Assembly: GCF_016801865.2 (NCBI RefSeq)
Contig: NC_068938.1
Span: forward strand, 78,085,316-78,149,315
Reading direction: 5' to 3'
From: Culex pipiens pallens
Lineage: Eukaryota > Arthropoda > Insecta > Diptera > Culicidae
DNA: 64,000 nucleotides
The notes under the pieces were generated by a model. That model was not told the origin of the DNA, searched no databases, and saw only the letters and a list, made by a program, of their open reading frames with translations. Each line of letters opens with the position of its first letter. The stretch's first letter is position 1. The position numbers were made by a program, and so were the translations under genes. Positions 1-11,933 of this stretch are shown here, in pieces.

Positions 1-168
1 AGGTTGAGGGAGGATGGCGGCAGGTCGTTTTCATACCAGAAGCGATCGCTGACGCGTAGGTTGGCGAACTGGATCGCCAGCAGGCAGGTTAGGGTGGGGC
101 CGAATACGGTGCCGAGGGTGGCAGTTTCCGAGAGGCCTCCCACGAGCAGGTCGATGTCCTCGGCGTCC
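1..168 (-). CDS. Peroxidase-like gene, fourth visible exon, cut by window edge
   Basis: The acceptor CTTCTCCAG precedes 168. The exon reads DAEDIDLLVGGLSE, then TLGTVFGPTLTCLLAIQFANLR, then VSDRFWYENDLPPSSL, all typical of the C-terminal third of insect heme peroxidases. The frame is open to base 1. The 59 bp intron (169-227) is a normal short insect intron. Confidence 0.92.
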
Positions 169-3100
169 CTGGAGAAGGAGAGAAGTTTAGCATGGGACCA
201 TTTAGGATACCCGAAGTCAATACTCACTGATAAATGCCCTCCAGCGTTTTCCTCTTCTCGGGCGACAGCCCAAAGTACTCCATGTCGTCAAAGGTCAGCT
301 TCGAGCCGTACGGGATCCCGAACCGCTGCTCGCACAGATTCAGCGCCTTGTGGTAGGACGGCACTCCGTGATCGCGACCGCGCTGAATGGCCAACGCGAT
401 CGGCGTCCACTCGTCGTTGAAGGTAGCGTGATCGGGCACAAACGTCTGCTGCATCGCCGGGCTGGAGATCAGGATCTCCGCCGAAGCGGACTCGTTGTAC
501 ATGTCCGGTGGAAGCATGGTCAGGAAAGCGGGCACCGCTCCAACGGCAACCTCGTTGAACACTCCAGCGCGGTTGGCGGACGAGTATCCGCTGTAGTGTT
601 TGCCGTTTTCCAGTCTGAAATGATCATGGTTTTAGACAATTTGCGAGAAGATCATACGAAGCAATCCAACTAACCTCAAATCCGGACTGTTGGAGATCTG
701 GCTGCCCAGCACGATCGGCAGGAACTCGTTGTACGTGATGTGCTGCACCTGGGCGATGATCACGCGGCGCGTCTCGTAAAACAGCGTCGTATCGCTCCAG
801 TCTACGTTCAGCCGCGAAAGCTCCTCCGCGATCCGGTTGTGCTCCTTCAGCAAGATCGTGTGCAGCGCCCCGATCGCTCCCGGCTCGTTACACCGCAGGC
901 AAGCCTTGATGTCGACCTTTCCGCTGGTGAACGTCCGCAGCGCTAGAATCTCCTTCTCCGTCGTCCCATACAAGCCCGATCCGTCCAAAAACCCGGACGC
1001 GGCGTTCAGCTGATCGCGCTGCTCGAACTCGCACGATCCCGGGTCGTGCGACGGGATCGATCGCTTGTACTCCTTGCAGCCGGCGCCCATCCGGACGTAG
1101 CACTGGATGATCTCGTCGGTGGCGGCCGTATCGTTCCGACAGCAGCGGAAGCTCGAGTGCGGCGACAGGATCTGCACCAGGTCGTACGCCAGCAGTTGAC
1201 CCCAGGCTGGGAGCATGGCGGTGATGTGCGGGTGGACCACGCCGACCGGGATCGAGCGCTGCAGCTGGTCGATGATGCTGTCCGGGGCGGGCAGGGCGTG
1301 CGAACCCACCGAGGTGCGGGGCTTGATGCGACCTGCGGGGCAGAACGTAAGTTTGAAATCCGGTACGTGCTGAGAAGTGCAAACAGCTGTATCGTGCTGC
1401 TGATCTAGAGATCAGCGTGCACTCGAGCACGTGTTGGATATTCCTAGTGGCTACCTTATCCCGCCAATCAAAATCTAATTAGTATGAGCAGGGTGGCGAC
1501 TCAGTTGCATTTCTTTGGTTATCAAGTCGTAACAAGTAAAGGTTGGTGGCTTTTAAACCCGGATCATACCAGCATGTCTCAAGAGAGTTTGTTAGACTAT
1601 TTAACTGATAAGTTGGGATGTCCTGAATCATCCATGGACCCACTGGAGTTAAGACCTGCGTTTCTACCGCCGTAACGAGCAAGAGGTCGGTAGATTTTGA
1701 TCCCTCATCATACCCGCATAGCTTCAGTAGGCATGGTAGACTACTTTGCTAATATATTGGGATGATCTGGGTCATCCAAAGTCTCCCTATAGTGAAGATC
1801 TGCGTGTCTACCTCCGTAAGAAGCAAGAGGTCGGCGTTTTTTGAACCCAGACCATGCCCGCATTAGTTCAGTGGGTATGGTAGACTACTTTGCTGATATA
1901 TTAGGATGTCGTGAGTCATCGTAGGACTCCCTGGAGTTAAGATCTGTAGTTCTACCGCCGTAACAAGATATAGGTCAGTAGATTGTGACCCTGGATCATA
2001 CCCGCGTAACTTCAGTTAGTACTGTAGACTATTTTGCAGATATTTTGGGATGTTCTGGGTCATCCAAGGACTAACTGCGAGTCTACCGCCACAACAATAA
2101 ACTAGTCGGTGGATTTTGACCCCGGATCATACCCGCGTAGCTTCTGTGAGTATGGTAGACTAATTTACTGATACATTGGGATGTCCTGGGTCACTCAAGG
2201 ACTCCTTGAAGTGAAGATCTGCGTGTCTACCGCCATAACAAGCTATAGGTAGGCGAATATTGACCCTGGATCATACCCGCGTAGCTTCATTTAGTATGGT
2301 AGACTACTTTGCTGATATGTTGGGACGTCCTGGGCGATCCAAGGACTCCCTAGGGTCAAGACCTGTGGGTCTACCACAGTATCGTACAAGAGGTTGAGGG
2401 ATTTTTACTACGGGTCATACCCGCAAGGTTTCAGTGAGTTTAATTTACCTATTTGCTGATATGTTGGATTGCTCCGGGTCACCCAAGAACTCCCTGGAGT
2501 TAAGACCTTTGGGTCTACCACCGTAACACCGTCGTTGGATTTTGACCTCGTATCATACCCGCATAGCTTCAGTGAGTAAGGTAGACTACTTTGCTAATTT
2601 GTTAAGTTATTCTGGTTCAATCAAGAACACCCTGGAGTTAAGACCTGTGGTGGGTCTACTCCCGTAACAAGCAGCAGGTCTTTGGATTTTGACCCCGGAT
2701 CATACCCACATAGCTTCAGTTAGTATGGTAGACTACTTTGTTGTTATATTGCGATGTCCTAATTCACCCAAGGACTCCTTGAAGTGAAGATCTGCGTGTC
2801 TACCGCCATCTCAACATATAGGTCAGCGGATTTTGACCCCGTATCATACCCGCGTAGCATAAGTTAGTATGGTAGACTACTTTGCTGATTTGTTGGGATG
2901 TTCTGGGTCATCCAAGGACTCCCTGGAGTCAAGACCTGTAGGTCTACCGCCGTAACAGAAAGAAGATCGTTGGATTTTGACCACGGATCATACCCGCATA
3001 GCTTCAGTGAGCATGGTAGACTACTTTGCTAATTAGATAAGTTATTCTAGGTCCACCAAGAACTCTCTGGAGTTAAGACCTGTGGGTCTACCAAAGGAAC

Positions 3101-3653
3101 AAGAAGCAGGTCGTTTGATTTTGACCCCGGATCATACCCGCATAGCTTCAGTGAGTATGGTAGACTACTTTGCTTATTTGTAAAGTTATTCTGGGTCAAC
3201 TCCTTGGAGTTAAGACCTGTGGGTCAACCACCGTAACAAGAAGCAGGTCGTTGGATTTTGACCCCGGATCATACCCGCATAGCTTTAGTGAGCATGGTAG
3301 ACTACTTCGATAATATGTCTAAGTCAATTTAAGTCGTCACCCTGCACGTTACCTTTACTAATTTAACGACCAACATCCGTAACTCACCGTCGGCATAGTC
3401 GGGCTGGAGCAGCCGCATGAACGGATCGCCGCGGGCGCCCCAGTGGCGGTGGTTGAAGTTGTTGCACTCGCCGGACGCGGACCGGAACTTGCTCGGTGGG
3501 CAGGGCTGCGACAGGGTGACCTTGCAGGCCGCATTGGTGCCGGTGGTGGCCGATTTCTCTAGCAGAAGGGCCGCCCGGGCCCGCTCCTTGAGGTCGATTC
3601 CGTTGACTGTTGCGGCGATGGTTACGATGACTAGGACTAGACTGGGTAGTATA
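1..3653 (-). CDS. Heme peroxidase-like protein, partial gene, at least four exons (join 3653..3388, 1332..675, 614..228, 168..1)
   Basis: Animal heme peroxidase family (the myeloperoxidase/peroxinectin/chorion peroxidase superfamily), secreted or membrane-anchored in insects. Joined exons read through without a stop and use canonical GT-AG junctions. Recognisable family blocks in order are the N-terminal CPPSKFRSASGECNN and HWGARGDPFMRLL segment, WGQLLAYD, LNAASGFLDGSGLYG, LLKEHNRIAEEL, QRGRDHGVPSYHKAL, and DIDLLVGGLSE near the left edge. The C-terminal end lies beyond base 1. The usual active-site residues are not all present: the distal-histidine block reads AYD instead of DHD, the proximal-histidine block reads VGAVP instead of a GHT-like sequence, and the residue before IQRGRDHG is Ala instead of Asn. 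The fold is therefore clear, but classical peroxidase catalysis is doubtful. The true start codon was not found; a candidate acceptor at 3654 implies an upstream exon. Family assignment is very secure; loss of activity is inference. Confidence 0.93.
228..614 (-). CDS. Peroxidase-like gene, third visible exon: proximal heme region
   Basis: The acceptor is ATTTCAG before 614 and the donor is GTGAGT from 227, phase 2. It encodes LENGKHYSGYSSANRAGVFNEVAVGAVPAFL, where the family has its proximal heme-ligand histidine in a GHT/GHS-type motif. Here that position is Ala (codon 536-538). Downstream, DEWTPIALAIQRGRDHGVPSY is strongly conserved except that the usual Asn hydrogen-bonded to the proximal His is Ala (codon 389-391). 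The exon ends in KTLEGIYQ, which joins the DAEDIDLLVGG block of the next exon. Confidence 0.93.
675..1332 (-). CDS. Peroxidase-like gene, second visible exon: distal heme pocket and EHNR block
   Basis: The acceptor is CCCCGCAG before 1332 and the donor is GTTAGT from 674, phase 2. The exon completes Gly of ADG and continues RIKPRTSVGSHALP. The distal block reads WGQLLAYDLVQ: the Gln is kept, but the expected Asp-His pair is Ala-Tyr (codons 1187-1189 and 1184-1186), while the calcium-ligand Asp that follows is kept. The catalytic Arg and heme-linking Glu appear retained in CLRCNEPGA. LNAASGFLDGSGLYG and HTILLKEHNRIAEEL are well conserved, with Lys in place of the usual Arg of REHNR. Many cysteines suggest an extracellular disulphide-bonded domain. 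Confidence 0.93.
1522..3322. repeat. Satellite A: about 13 tandem units of roughly 143 bp inside the peroxidase intron
   Basis: The intron between 3387 and 1333 is almost filled by head-to-tail units, each carrying the landmarks GTCTACCGCCGTAACA, GATCATACCCG, GGTAGACTAC and CTGGGTCATCC. The landmark GATCATAC recurs at about 1562, 1706, 1850 (changed), 1994, 2128 and so on to about 3265. Units differ by about 10-20 percent and small indels, so the array is not recent. The same landmarks occur in the array at 15450-17525. No coding frame is maintained. Confidence 0.93.
3388..3653 (-). CDS. Peroxidase-like gene, first visible exon: hydrophobic leader and N-terminal peroxidase domain
   Basis: The exon begins after a strong pyrimidine tract ending in CTTCCAG (3654 is the last intron base) and ends at 3388 before the donor GTGAGT (3387-3382), leaving phase 1. 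It encodes a hydrophobic stretch (ILPSLVLVIVTIAATVNG) that would serve as signal peptide or membrane anchor, then a charged helix, then the conserved family opening CPPSKFRSASGECNN...HWGARGDPFMRLLQPDYADG. The frame stays open further upstream to a Met at 3892, giving an alternative 80-residue basic, serine-rich N-terminus with no signal peptide at its start. I prefer the spliced reading because of the acceptor. Confidence 0.88.
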
Positions 3654-4160
3654 CTGGAAGAAGAAGGGAAACGAGAAGAAGAGGATGAGTTCGAGTTCAA
3701 GAACGTCTTGTTGGGGTGCGCGCGAGATAAGCAAACATTTTTATGGGGCGCTTCTTGAAATCCGGTTAGTAAACGACGAAGACGACGATGATGACAACAA
3801 CAGAATCGAGAAACAGGTTCATCCAGAATTATTGACTTGACGCGGCCAAAATTAAGTAAGCTGAGATTGGACGGTTCTGGAATCGCCATCATATTGTGGT
3901 GATGTTTTGCTGAAGATGAGCGTTGGAATCAATGACCCACTGCAGGGATCCCGGACCGGTTGACCATGGCGGTGATGGCCGGCACGTGCTGGTTATTGAG
4001 ATTCAGGGGCGTAAAATGGTAATTTTGTTGGGAGTGGTCTAGGTGGAATGTATAGTGGAGTTATTGGCGTAGTAAAAAAGAGAAAGATTTCGAGCCTTTT
4101 TTTGTTTTTTCAGAAAAACTGAAATTTTCTCTAAATTTATTGTTATATTGCCAACAAACA
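3654..4160. other. Upstream intron or 5' flank of the peroxidase-like gene; no exon recognised
   Basis: The region just upstream of the first visible exon contains the acceptor tract (3655-3690) and then sequence with no recognisable peroxidase exon. The missing start exon may lie here or further right. Confidence 0.4.
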
Positions 4161-4280
4161 GAAAAATCAGTTCCCTAAATCGTGAACAAGTGTTCATGAA
4201 ATTCGGAACATTTGGAAATTTTTGAACATTTTCTTAGTGGTTCATGAACGCTTGTTCACGATTTTTGGAACTGATTTTTC
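4161..4280. mobile_element. Small palindromic MITE-like element
   Basis: The two ends are inverted copies: GAAAAATCAGTTCC at 4161 and GGAACTGATTTTTC ending at 4280, continuing inward as CGTGAACAAG...TTCATGAA against TTCATGAACGCTTGTTCACG. The whole 120 bp can fold into one hairpin. No coding capacity; no clear target duplication. Confidence 0.65.
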
Positions 4281-6216
4281 TCCGTGTAGAATAGAACGTT
4301 GATTATTAGCAATAGCGAATCAGATTTTTTTTAAATTCCTTCTTCAATAAAATATTTTTAAAGAATATTTGCGTCGAGTTCTTCTTCAACAATCCTTCCA
4401 CCAACTCAAACCTTCAATCCGACTGGTCACGCGCACTGCCAGTCGAGAGATTAATTTAAATATTTAATTACAGCTGACAAGCCGGCTCACAATCATCGTC
4501 TAGTACTTAATACTACTCATGTTATCTCATGACAACCCCTCGCTGCCACCCTCACTCCACGTTAAGCCCATTCCCCATTGATTTGTCACCATCGTTTAGC
4601 GATTGACATCTCTCTGGCGGAGACTCCCGTCTATCTCTATTTTGCTGAGGATGCCGCCGACCGACGGACTTCGAGAGTTCAGCGCCTTTTGGCTTATCGT
4701 CGTCGTTGTTCTATATTGTCACAGGTTAAAAGTTCTGTTTTTTCCTAAGATTTAGAGAAAGAACATTTGCTTGGGAATCTTGCCACTCGTCATACAAAAT
4801 TTCGCTTCAAGTGCCTCATACTTGCTGGAACCGTCAAAATGTGACAATCTAGCACGACGCCGACGACATGTGGCTGGTATCACGCGTAACATCTCTCAAC
4901 TCGGGGTTGATAAGGTTGAATCGCTAATTTTTCCGTTTGTCTTCACCTTTGTGGCACGGACTCCAACCCGAGTGGGGTAGCTCTTTTTCGCTGTTGTGAT
5001 GATGTTTTCAAACTCTCCCGCGCAAGGAATCCGGTTTCGTGAGTTGGGGATACTCCGTAAAGGTCAGAATGTCTCGACGACTACCGATCGAGTCTACAGC
5101 GCGTGAGCATCCTCGTTTGACTCATCTCTCGTCTACTCAGAGTAAAGATTCCAACATACTTTCGATGCCGACTCGCGATAAGATCCGCGTTTACTTATCA
5201 ACCAAGTTGAAATGTCTATCATTACTAGCTCAAGTTCTGTGTCATATTCCGTCTGAATTGCAGGTCCGGGGCTGTCTCAGCGTTCGACATCTGCCACTTG
5301 ACGCAATAATAGCGACGATTATGAACCGTGATGATGATGATGCCGGTGACCAAGGAGTCGTGAAGAATGTATTAACAGGAATTGGGAACAGGTGTCAATT
5401 AAGTAAACTTTGTAGCAAATCCTAGGTGGTTTGGTGACATCGAAACCGAATTAACCTTATTTGGACGAGTGTGAGCAACCTTAACTGCAGCAACGTAATC
5501 GTCTAAGGTGACTGATCGCCTACGGGGAATTCTCCAGCGACACTGCAAAGTGATGTGTCAAGATCAAGTTGTTGCGATGAATCAGGGAGTTCTTAATTGG
5601 GATCTCTACTAGTCGCTTATCGGAACTGTGTTGAGTTCTGGTAAATTAGGCTGAGCTGTTGGATCAACGTCATTTTTGAAAATTCCAGAGTTGTCTTGAC
5701 AATTTTGTTGTGAAAAGCTCTACAACGTCAACTAAGCACATTCCAGATCAAAAGTGCTCCGATTTTGCTCAAAATTCGCCAAATTAGACCCATTTTTGTT
5801 GTTTTATTTTGGTTCTATCCGTTTTATATTATGGTTCTAGGTTCTATCCGAAATAGAGTGGTCCAAAATTGACATTTTAACGATTTTTGCAAAAAAACGC
5901 TTTTTAACAAAATAATTATGTCTTTAGAACGGCTGAACCAATTTTAGCTCGCATCGTTTAAAAAAAAGGTGATCGGTTGGGCTTTTATGAAAAAAATACT
6001 ATTACATTTTAAAAAGATAGCTGGTTACACTTACAGATCAAAAAATCTTAATTCTGGAAAAAGATAAAGCTTTCTCAAAACTGGTCAATAACGTGATTTT
6101 TTACATTTTAGACCAGTTTTTAGCACCCTGTAGCTTTTGTCCATACAAATTCCTATGGAAAACTTAACTGCTTTGCGGCAAGCTGGGTCTACTCAGATCG
6201 CTTCCAAATTTAAATT
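4281..6216. other. Non-coding stretch, no gene recognised
   Basis: Bases 4281-5640 are of mixed composition with short unrelated open frames and no family resemblance. Bases 5700-6200 are A/T-rich low-complexity sequence of the kind that borders repeats. No RNA gene was seen. Confidence 0.4.
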
Positions 6217-7605
6217 TTGTATGGACATTTGTACGGGGGTAATTCTCTACCAACTCACACGAAACCGGGAAAAGTTGCCCCGACCCCTCTTCGATTTGCG
6301 AGAAACTTTGTCCTAGGGGTAACTTTTGTCCCTGATCACGAATCCGAGGTCCGTTTTTTGATATCTCGTGACGGAGGGGCGGTACGACCCCTTCTATTTT
6401 TGAACATGCGAAAAAAGAGGTGTTTTTCAATAATTTGCAGCCTGAAACGGTGATGAGATAGAAATTTGGAGTCAAAGGGACTTTTATGTAAAATTAGACG
6501 CCCGATTTGATGGCGTACTCAGAATTCCGAAAAAAACGTATTTTTCATCGAAAAAAACACTAAAAAAGTTTTAAAAATTCTCCCATTTTCCGTTACTCGA
6601 CTGTAAATTTTTTTGGAACATGTCATTTTATGGGAAATTTAATGTACTTTTCGAATCTACATTGACCCAGAAGGGTCATTTTTTCATTTAGAACAAAATT
6701 TTTCATTTTAAAATTTCGTGTTTTTTCTAACATTGCAGGGTTATTTTTTAGAGTGTAACAATGTTCTACAAAGTTGTAGAGCAGACAATTACAAAAATTT
6801 TGATGTATAGACATAAGGGGTTTGCTTATAAACATCACGAGTTATCGCGATTTTACGAAAAAAAGTTTTGAAAAAGTTACTTATTGCGTTTCTCTTAGTT
6901 TCGTCGTCCGTGTCTGTAGCGGGTGACCATGAACGGCCATGATGGATGACGACCTACTTTTTCAAAACTTTTTTTCGTAAAATCGCGACAACTCGTGATG
7001 TTTATAAGCAAACCCCTTATGTTTATATATCAAATTTTTTATAATTTTCTGCTCTACAACTTTGTAGAACATTGTTACACTCTAAAAAATAACCCTGCAA
7101 AGTTAGAAAAAAAAGAAATTTTAAAATGAAAAATTTTGTTCTAAATGAAAAAATGACCCTTCTGGGTCAATGTAGATTCGAAAAGTACATTAAATTTCCC
7201 ATAAAATGACATGTTCCAATTTTTTTTACAGTCGAGTAACGGAAAATGGGAGAATTTTTAAAACTTTTTTTTTGTTTTTTTCGTTGAAAAATACGTTTTT
7301 TCGGAATTCTGAGTACGCCATCAAATCGGGCGTCTAATTTTACATAAAAGTCCCTTTGACACCAAATTTCTATCTCATCACCGTTTCAGGCTGCAAATTG
7401 TTGAAAAACACCTCTTTTTTCGCATGTTCAAAAATGGAAGGGTTCGTACCGCCCCTCCGTCACGAGATATCAAAAAAAGGACCTCGGATTCGTGATCAGG
7501 GACAAAAGTTACCCCTTAGGACAAAGTTTCACGCAAATCGAAGAGGGGTCGGGGCAACTGCTGTGTGAGTTGGCGGAGAATTTACAGAAAAGTGGGTTTT
7601 TCCAT
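6217..7605. mobile_element. Large foldback element A, arms about 660 bp, loop about 76 bp
   Basis: The sequence from about 6217 to 6878 is repeated in inverted orientation from about 6955 to 7605. Matching landmarks are GACCCCTCTTCGATTTGCG (left) with CGCAAATCGAAGAGGGGTC (right), GACCCAGAAGGGTCATT with AATGACCCTTCTGGGTC, and GAAAAAAAGTTTTGAAAAAGT at 6858 with its complement at 6955. Arms are about 90 percent or more similar by eye, most diverged at the outer ends. The same translated fragment can be read from both arms on opposite strands, which is a consequence of the inversion. Confidence 0.85.
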
Positions 7606-10600
7606 ACAAAATTAAAAAGAAATGCGCAAAGTGTAGACGCAACCAATCGGTTATAAATTTTAGGGGTTTGTTTTGAGACTCAAAAGGCACAGAACAAAAC
7701 TTGTTTTGGTTTAATTCGATGATATTAATTTTTATCCGTGTACCGACGAGCCTAGCCACGATTTTTTGAAAAAATCTTTATTTTTCGTAAATATTCATAA
7801 TGTACTATGCAAAATTTCAACAATTCAACAATCACTTTAATAAAGCAACATCAAATTTGCAATCGAAAAAGACCCTAAACCGGAGTCAAATTGACAGGAT
7901 TTAATTTATTTTTTAAATATAACTCAACCGGTAACATTTGTCTTCATCATGTGAATATAGGGAGTACACAATAATTGCTTTATTTCTAATTTAAGATGGA
8001 ATGGTGAATTATTCTGCCCACCAATTTTGGTAGACCCAAAATAGGTACTAGGCACAAAATAAGGACAAATACAGGGAATTGGTACTAGGCTCGAAATAAG
8101 GACAAATACCGTAGGCCACAAAATGTCCATGTAAGTTTTTTTTTTATTTTGTTTTTGCAATGGAACTTTAAAAAATAGTTTAACTAGTCCCGTGTGCATG
8201 ACAAATTTAAATATTTTTTGAAAATAAAGTTTTTGAAAATCGGTCTTGTTTTGCACACGGGACTAGCATAACGAGTCTTCACCAAAATTTTAAGCCGATT
8301 TGGGCAAAGCAGTGTGGAGATATCTTGGCCCCCGTTTTCAGAAAACTGCTAACTTCAAAAATCTATATCTCGGCAATGATGCATCTAAATGTCTTCAAAT
8401 TATTTGACGCTTTACTTCCCCATCCGATGGAAGGCAAAAGTGTTAAAAGTGTTATATTTTACTCACAAGAACAACAATAAAATAAAATAAATTGTCCAAT
8501 CGGATACATGAATGGACGATAAGATGAGAATAACCATAAATGTATTTCTTAAGGTAATAAATCATTTTCATGAAAATAAAAAAATAAAAATAAAATCCCT
8601 ATAAACCTACTAACCGCTTTCGATTACCTCACTCCTTTTATTTTTGGCCCCAACCTGACACCGAAGTTTGGCCAACATAAATATTACAGCATCACAGCAG
8701 CAGCACTTTCGCTCTTTTCGGAGAACCATCAATGCAACTTTCATCGACCACCAACTCCCCCAATGCCACAGCCAGACAGGGTTCAAGGTGCGGTGCGACG
8801 ATGGTGGCGGGAATCCTACCCAGTGTGGTGAAGTAATAATAAACGACCCATTCCTCCCCAACATCTGTACCACCCCACTCGTCTGAGGACGGAGTCTCTC
8901 CTTAAGTTTCACGAAACTAGTTTCTTTCCTTCCTAGTCGATGCGTGTGGGGTAATTTGGACAAAACGCAGTTTTTTTTAAGATATTGAATTTGTAATTTT
9001 TCGTATTGTTCTAGCAAATTAAATTTTTGATAGTTTTAACTTTACTTGTTTTTTTTTGGAACAATAATTCGATAACTGACAAATTCCCCCCTTTTGTCGG
9101 TCAGTATCGTACCGTCCAGACGGACGTGAAGTGACTTTCGTCGGACCGGTTTTCTTTCTCTGAACGTTTGCGATTTTTATTATTACTTCCAATAACCTTC
9201 CCCCTCCCCCCATTTCGTGCGGAGTTATGATGACGCTTGCAAATTGCAGAAATATGCTAATCTAGCCCCTCACTCGAATGTGTAATAGTGGCCCGATTGT
9301 GGGTCGCACACGTTTTGTATTTTCCTCGAGGAGGTGTGAAGACATGCTCATTTTGTTAATGTTTTGCCGGCGTCACAACGATGGATGAAAGTGACAACTA
9401 ATTCGGATGGGCATGCTAATTTCCGGCGTGTGTGTGACCCACTTTGGATGTGATAACTATTACATGAGATGACCGGTTAGTGGGTCACGAAGGTGGGCGC
9501 GGAGTTGGATAATCGAGGTGAATATTTTTTGGATTTACGAAGATTTATTTATTTTTGAATTTAATATTCAGAAAATTTGCAAGATCGGCAAACAATGTAA
9601 TTAAGATTGAATGTGACTTTCAATAGTTTTAAAATTCGACAGGCTACCCTCATTGTATTGCTCAACTTGTTACGAATCTAACTGTCCAATTCGAAAAAGC
9701 AAAACAAAACATCAACAACCATGGATTTGATTCTACCGCTAACAAAACCAGGCAGCCTCAATCACCTAAAAACAACCTTCCATAATCAAATCCCAGAAAA
9801 ATAAATCCCTTACGTAATCGCGCGCGCTCCCCGCTCAAAACAATTCGAAAGTACTTTCGCTCTGCTTCCACGATCCTCCAAATTCGAACCCCCAACCTGG
9901 CGCGCCACGGTCATACGGACGGGTTCGTCACTTGTTCCCGCGCAGGTATCGCAAGCGGATTGTACTGTATCACGAATTGTCCACGAATTCGTGGGCTCGG
10001 ATTTATGAGACAAGCCCTTGTTATGATTGGGGGCCCGATTGGTCGGGACATTCGACCATTGCTGGAACCGTAAATTTGGCACCAGTAATAACAGTCAACG
10101 GCTGACAATTTACCCTGGAGGAGCCCGTTTTGGGGACCGGACCTGGCACCACCAGGTCACACAAGAAAATGCACCCCCAGTTGGGTGTAGCTCAGCAGGC
10201 GAGGAGACACAGCAGCAGCAGCAAAAAACATTGTTTACAATCGCCGAAATAATAAAAACCTATAAATATACAAACACGTCGTTTTCCGAAAACCTGTTTC
10301 AAGAGTCGCAAGCATGACGCGGGGAGGGCACTTGAGAGTTTTAAGAAGCAAGGCATCTGGATCGAAGCTATGCGGATGTGGTACTGCAGTGAGTCAGATT
10401 TATGTATGGAATTGAAAAGATTTTTACTGATGAAAAATTTAAGAAATTCTTCTGTAGCATTTTACTGTACAATATAAATAATTAATTGCAAATAAAAAAT
10501 TACAAAACAATTCAATAGAATCAAAGCAAAGCGGAATACGGTTTTTTGGGTTATTTTAGGCATCTGTGCAAATTATGAGCATAATTGTTTGAGATTAACC

Positions 10601-11933
10601 CATTTATACCCGAGCCTAAAGTTATTGAAAAAAATGTTTTTCATACAAAAAAATACTTTTTTTAAATTGCTAATAACTTTTCAGTGTTCAATTTTACAGA
10701 TTTGGTACGTTCTACGAAGTTGTAGAGAATAAAATTTCCAATGAGAATCTCACTTTTGGGAATATTTTGATGGAAGAAGCACACCGTGCAGACCAAACCG
10801 TAAGAAAATTGGGTTTCCCAATTTTTTTTTCGATAATTCCCATACTTCATCTCCGAGTATATGGGTAAATGTTGACCGATTTTGATCATATTTGGCCCAG
10901 AGTCCTTAAATAGCGCAAGGAACAATATTCAGCTTGTGGAGCGCGAGGTTTTGAGAAAAAGTCCCATTTTCTGGGCACCCTAGTGTATGGTCTATTAACC
11001 AACTGAGTGTTGTTAGGCATAATTTCGAGTTGAAAATATATAGCTTTCTTAAATTGAAATAATAGATTTGCAACTACCGAAACTAATGATTTCAATAAGC
11101 TTTTTAAACTGATTTTGTTCATTGAGTGGGATTTTTAGGTTTGGTGGCAGAGTTTACCCTTTTGCAAATGCTAAAGATTAAAACATGTATCGGTTCAATT
11201 TTTAAAAGATTCTGTCTGCATAGGAAACCCATACCACAAAGGTTTTTTGGAAAGTTTACTGTAAATGACAAAAGCCTCTTTCTAAGCAAAAAAAGAAAAA
11301 TAAATAGTGACTGTATCTCAAAACGGTGAGCTTAATTTAAAAAATTGCACTAGTACAACAAACAAACAAAAAATAATGTTATTGTCGAATATTATACTAA
11401 TATTTTTAAAATATGTTTTATACAATTTTTATTTTTTTATTTTTTTTATTTTTATTTTTTTTAATTTTATTTTTTTTCCAGTAGCTGTAGATCTCAATAA
11501 AATATTCGGTTTCGTCAAGATATGATAGATTTTGGCTTCCTCAATACGTTCCTGTCGACAGAATTGATTTTTAGTAAATAAAACTGAAAATTTCGGGTAG
11601 AAATGGTATGGAATCAGCTCAAGCAACCATGCGCACTCCCTTATGTTTGCTATCCTAATATACAATTTAATACAACCTTAATCTATATTACCTCGACGAA
11701 AATGAAGCGTTACTGACATCAACTTCAAAATGTTCTGTTATTAATATGACAACATTAAAATGGAATTGAAAAAAAAATGTGAAAGAAAACTACAAACTCT
11801 ACGATTTGGCAAATCGATTTTTCTTTATATATTTTCTATTAAGATGAAACTTTGTCCATGCATTTCCTATGTCAAATGAAGTCAATTTGTATCATTAGAG
11901 CAATTCCATGTAAAATAGGAAATCGGTTGTACC
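7606..11933. other. Long non-coding stretch with minor repeats, no gene recognised
   Basis: It includes a local duplication at 8044-8108 (GGTACTAGGC...AAATAAGGACAAATAC twice) and a perfect 15 bp inverted repeat (8184-8198 and 8252-8266). More even composition occurs at 8600-9500 and 9800-10330, with CAGCAGCAGC at about 10210. A T-rich tract lies at 11428-11478. Short open frames show no recognisable domain. Confidence 0.4.
8184..8266. repeat. Perfect 15 bp inverted repeat with 53 bp spacer
   Basis: CTAGTCCCGTGTGCA at 8184-8198 is exactly complementary to TGCACACGGGACTAG at 8252-8266. This is likely a small MITE remnant or the ends of one; no other function can be argued. Confidence 0.5.

Noticed and set aside
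3915..3990. Short resemblance (ATGGCGGTGATG) to the peroxidase exon at 1214
   Set aside because: Only about 13 bases match and the surrounding translation stops quickly; likely chance and not an exon fragment.
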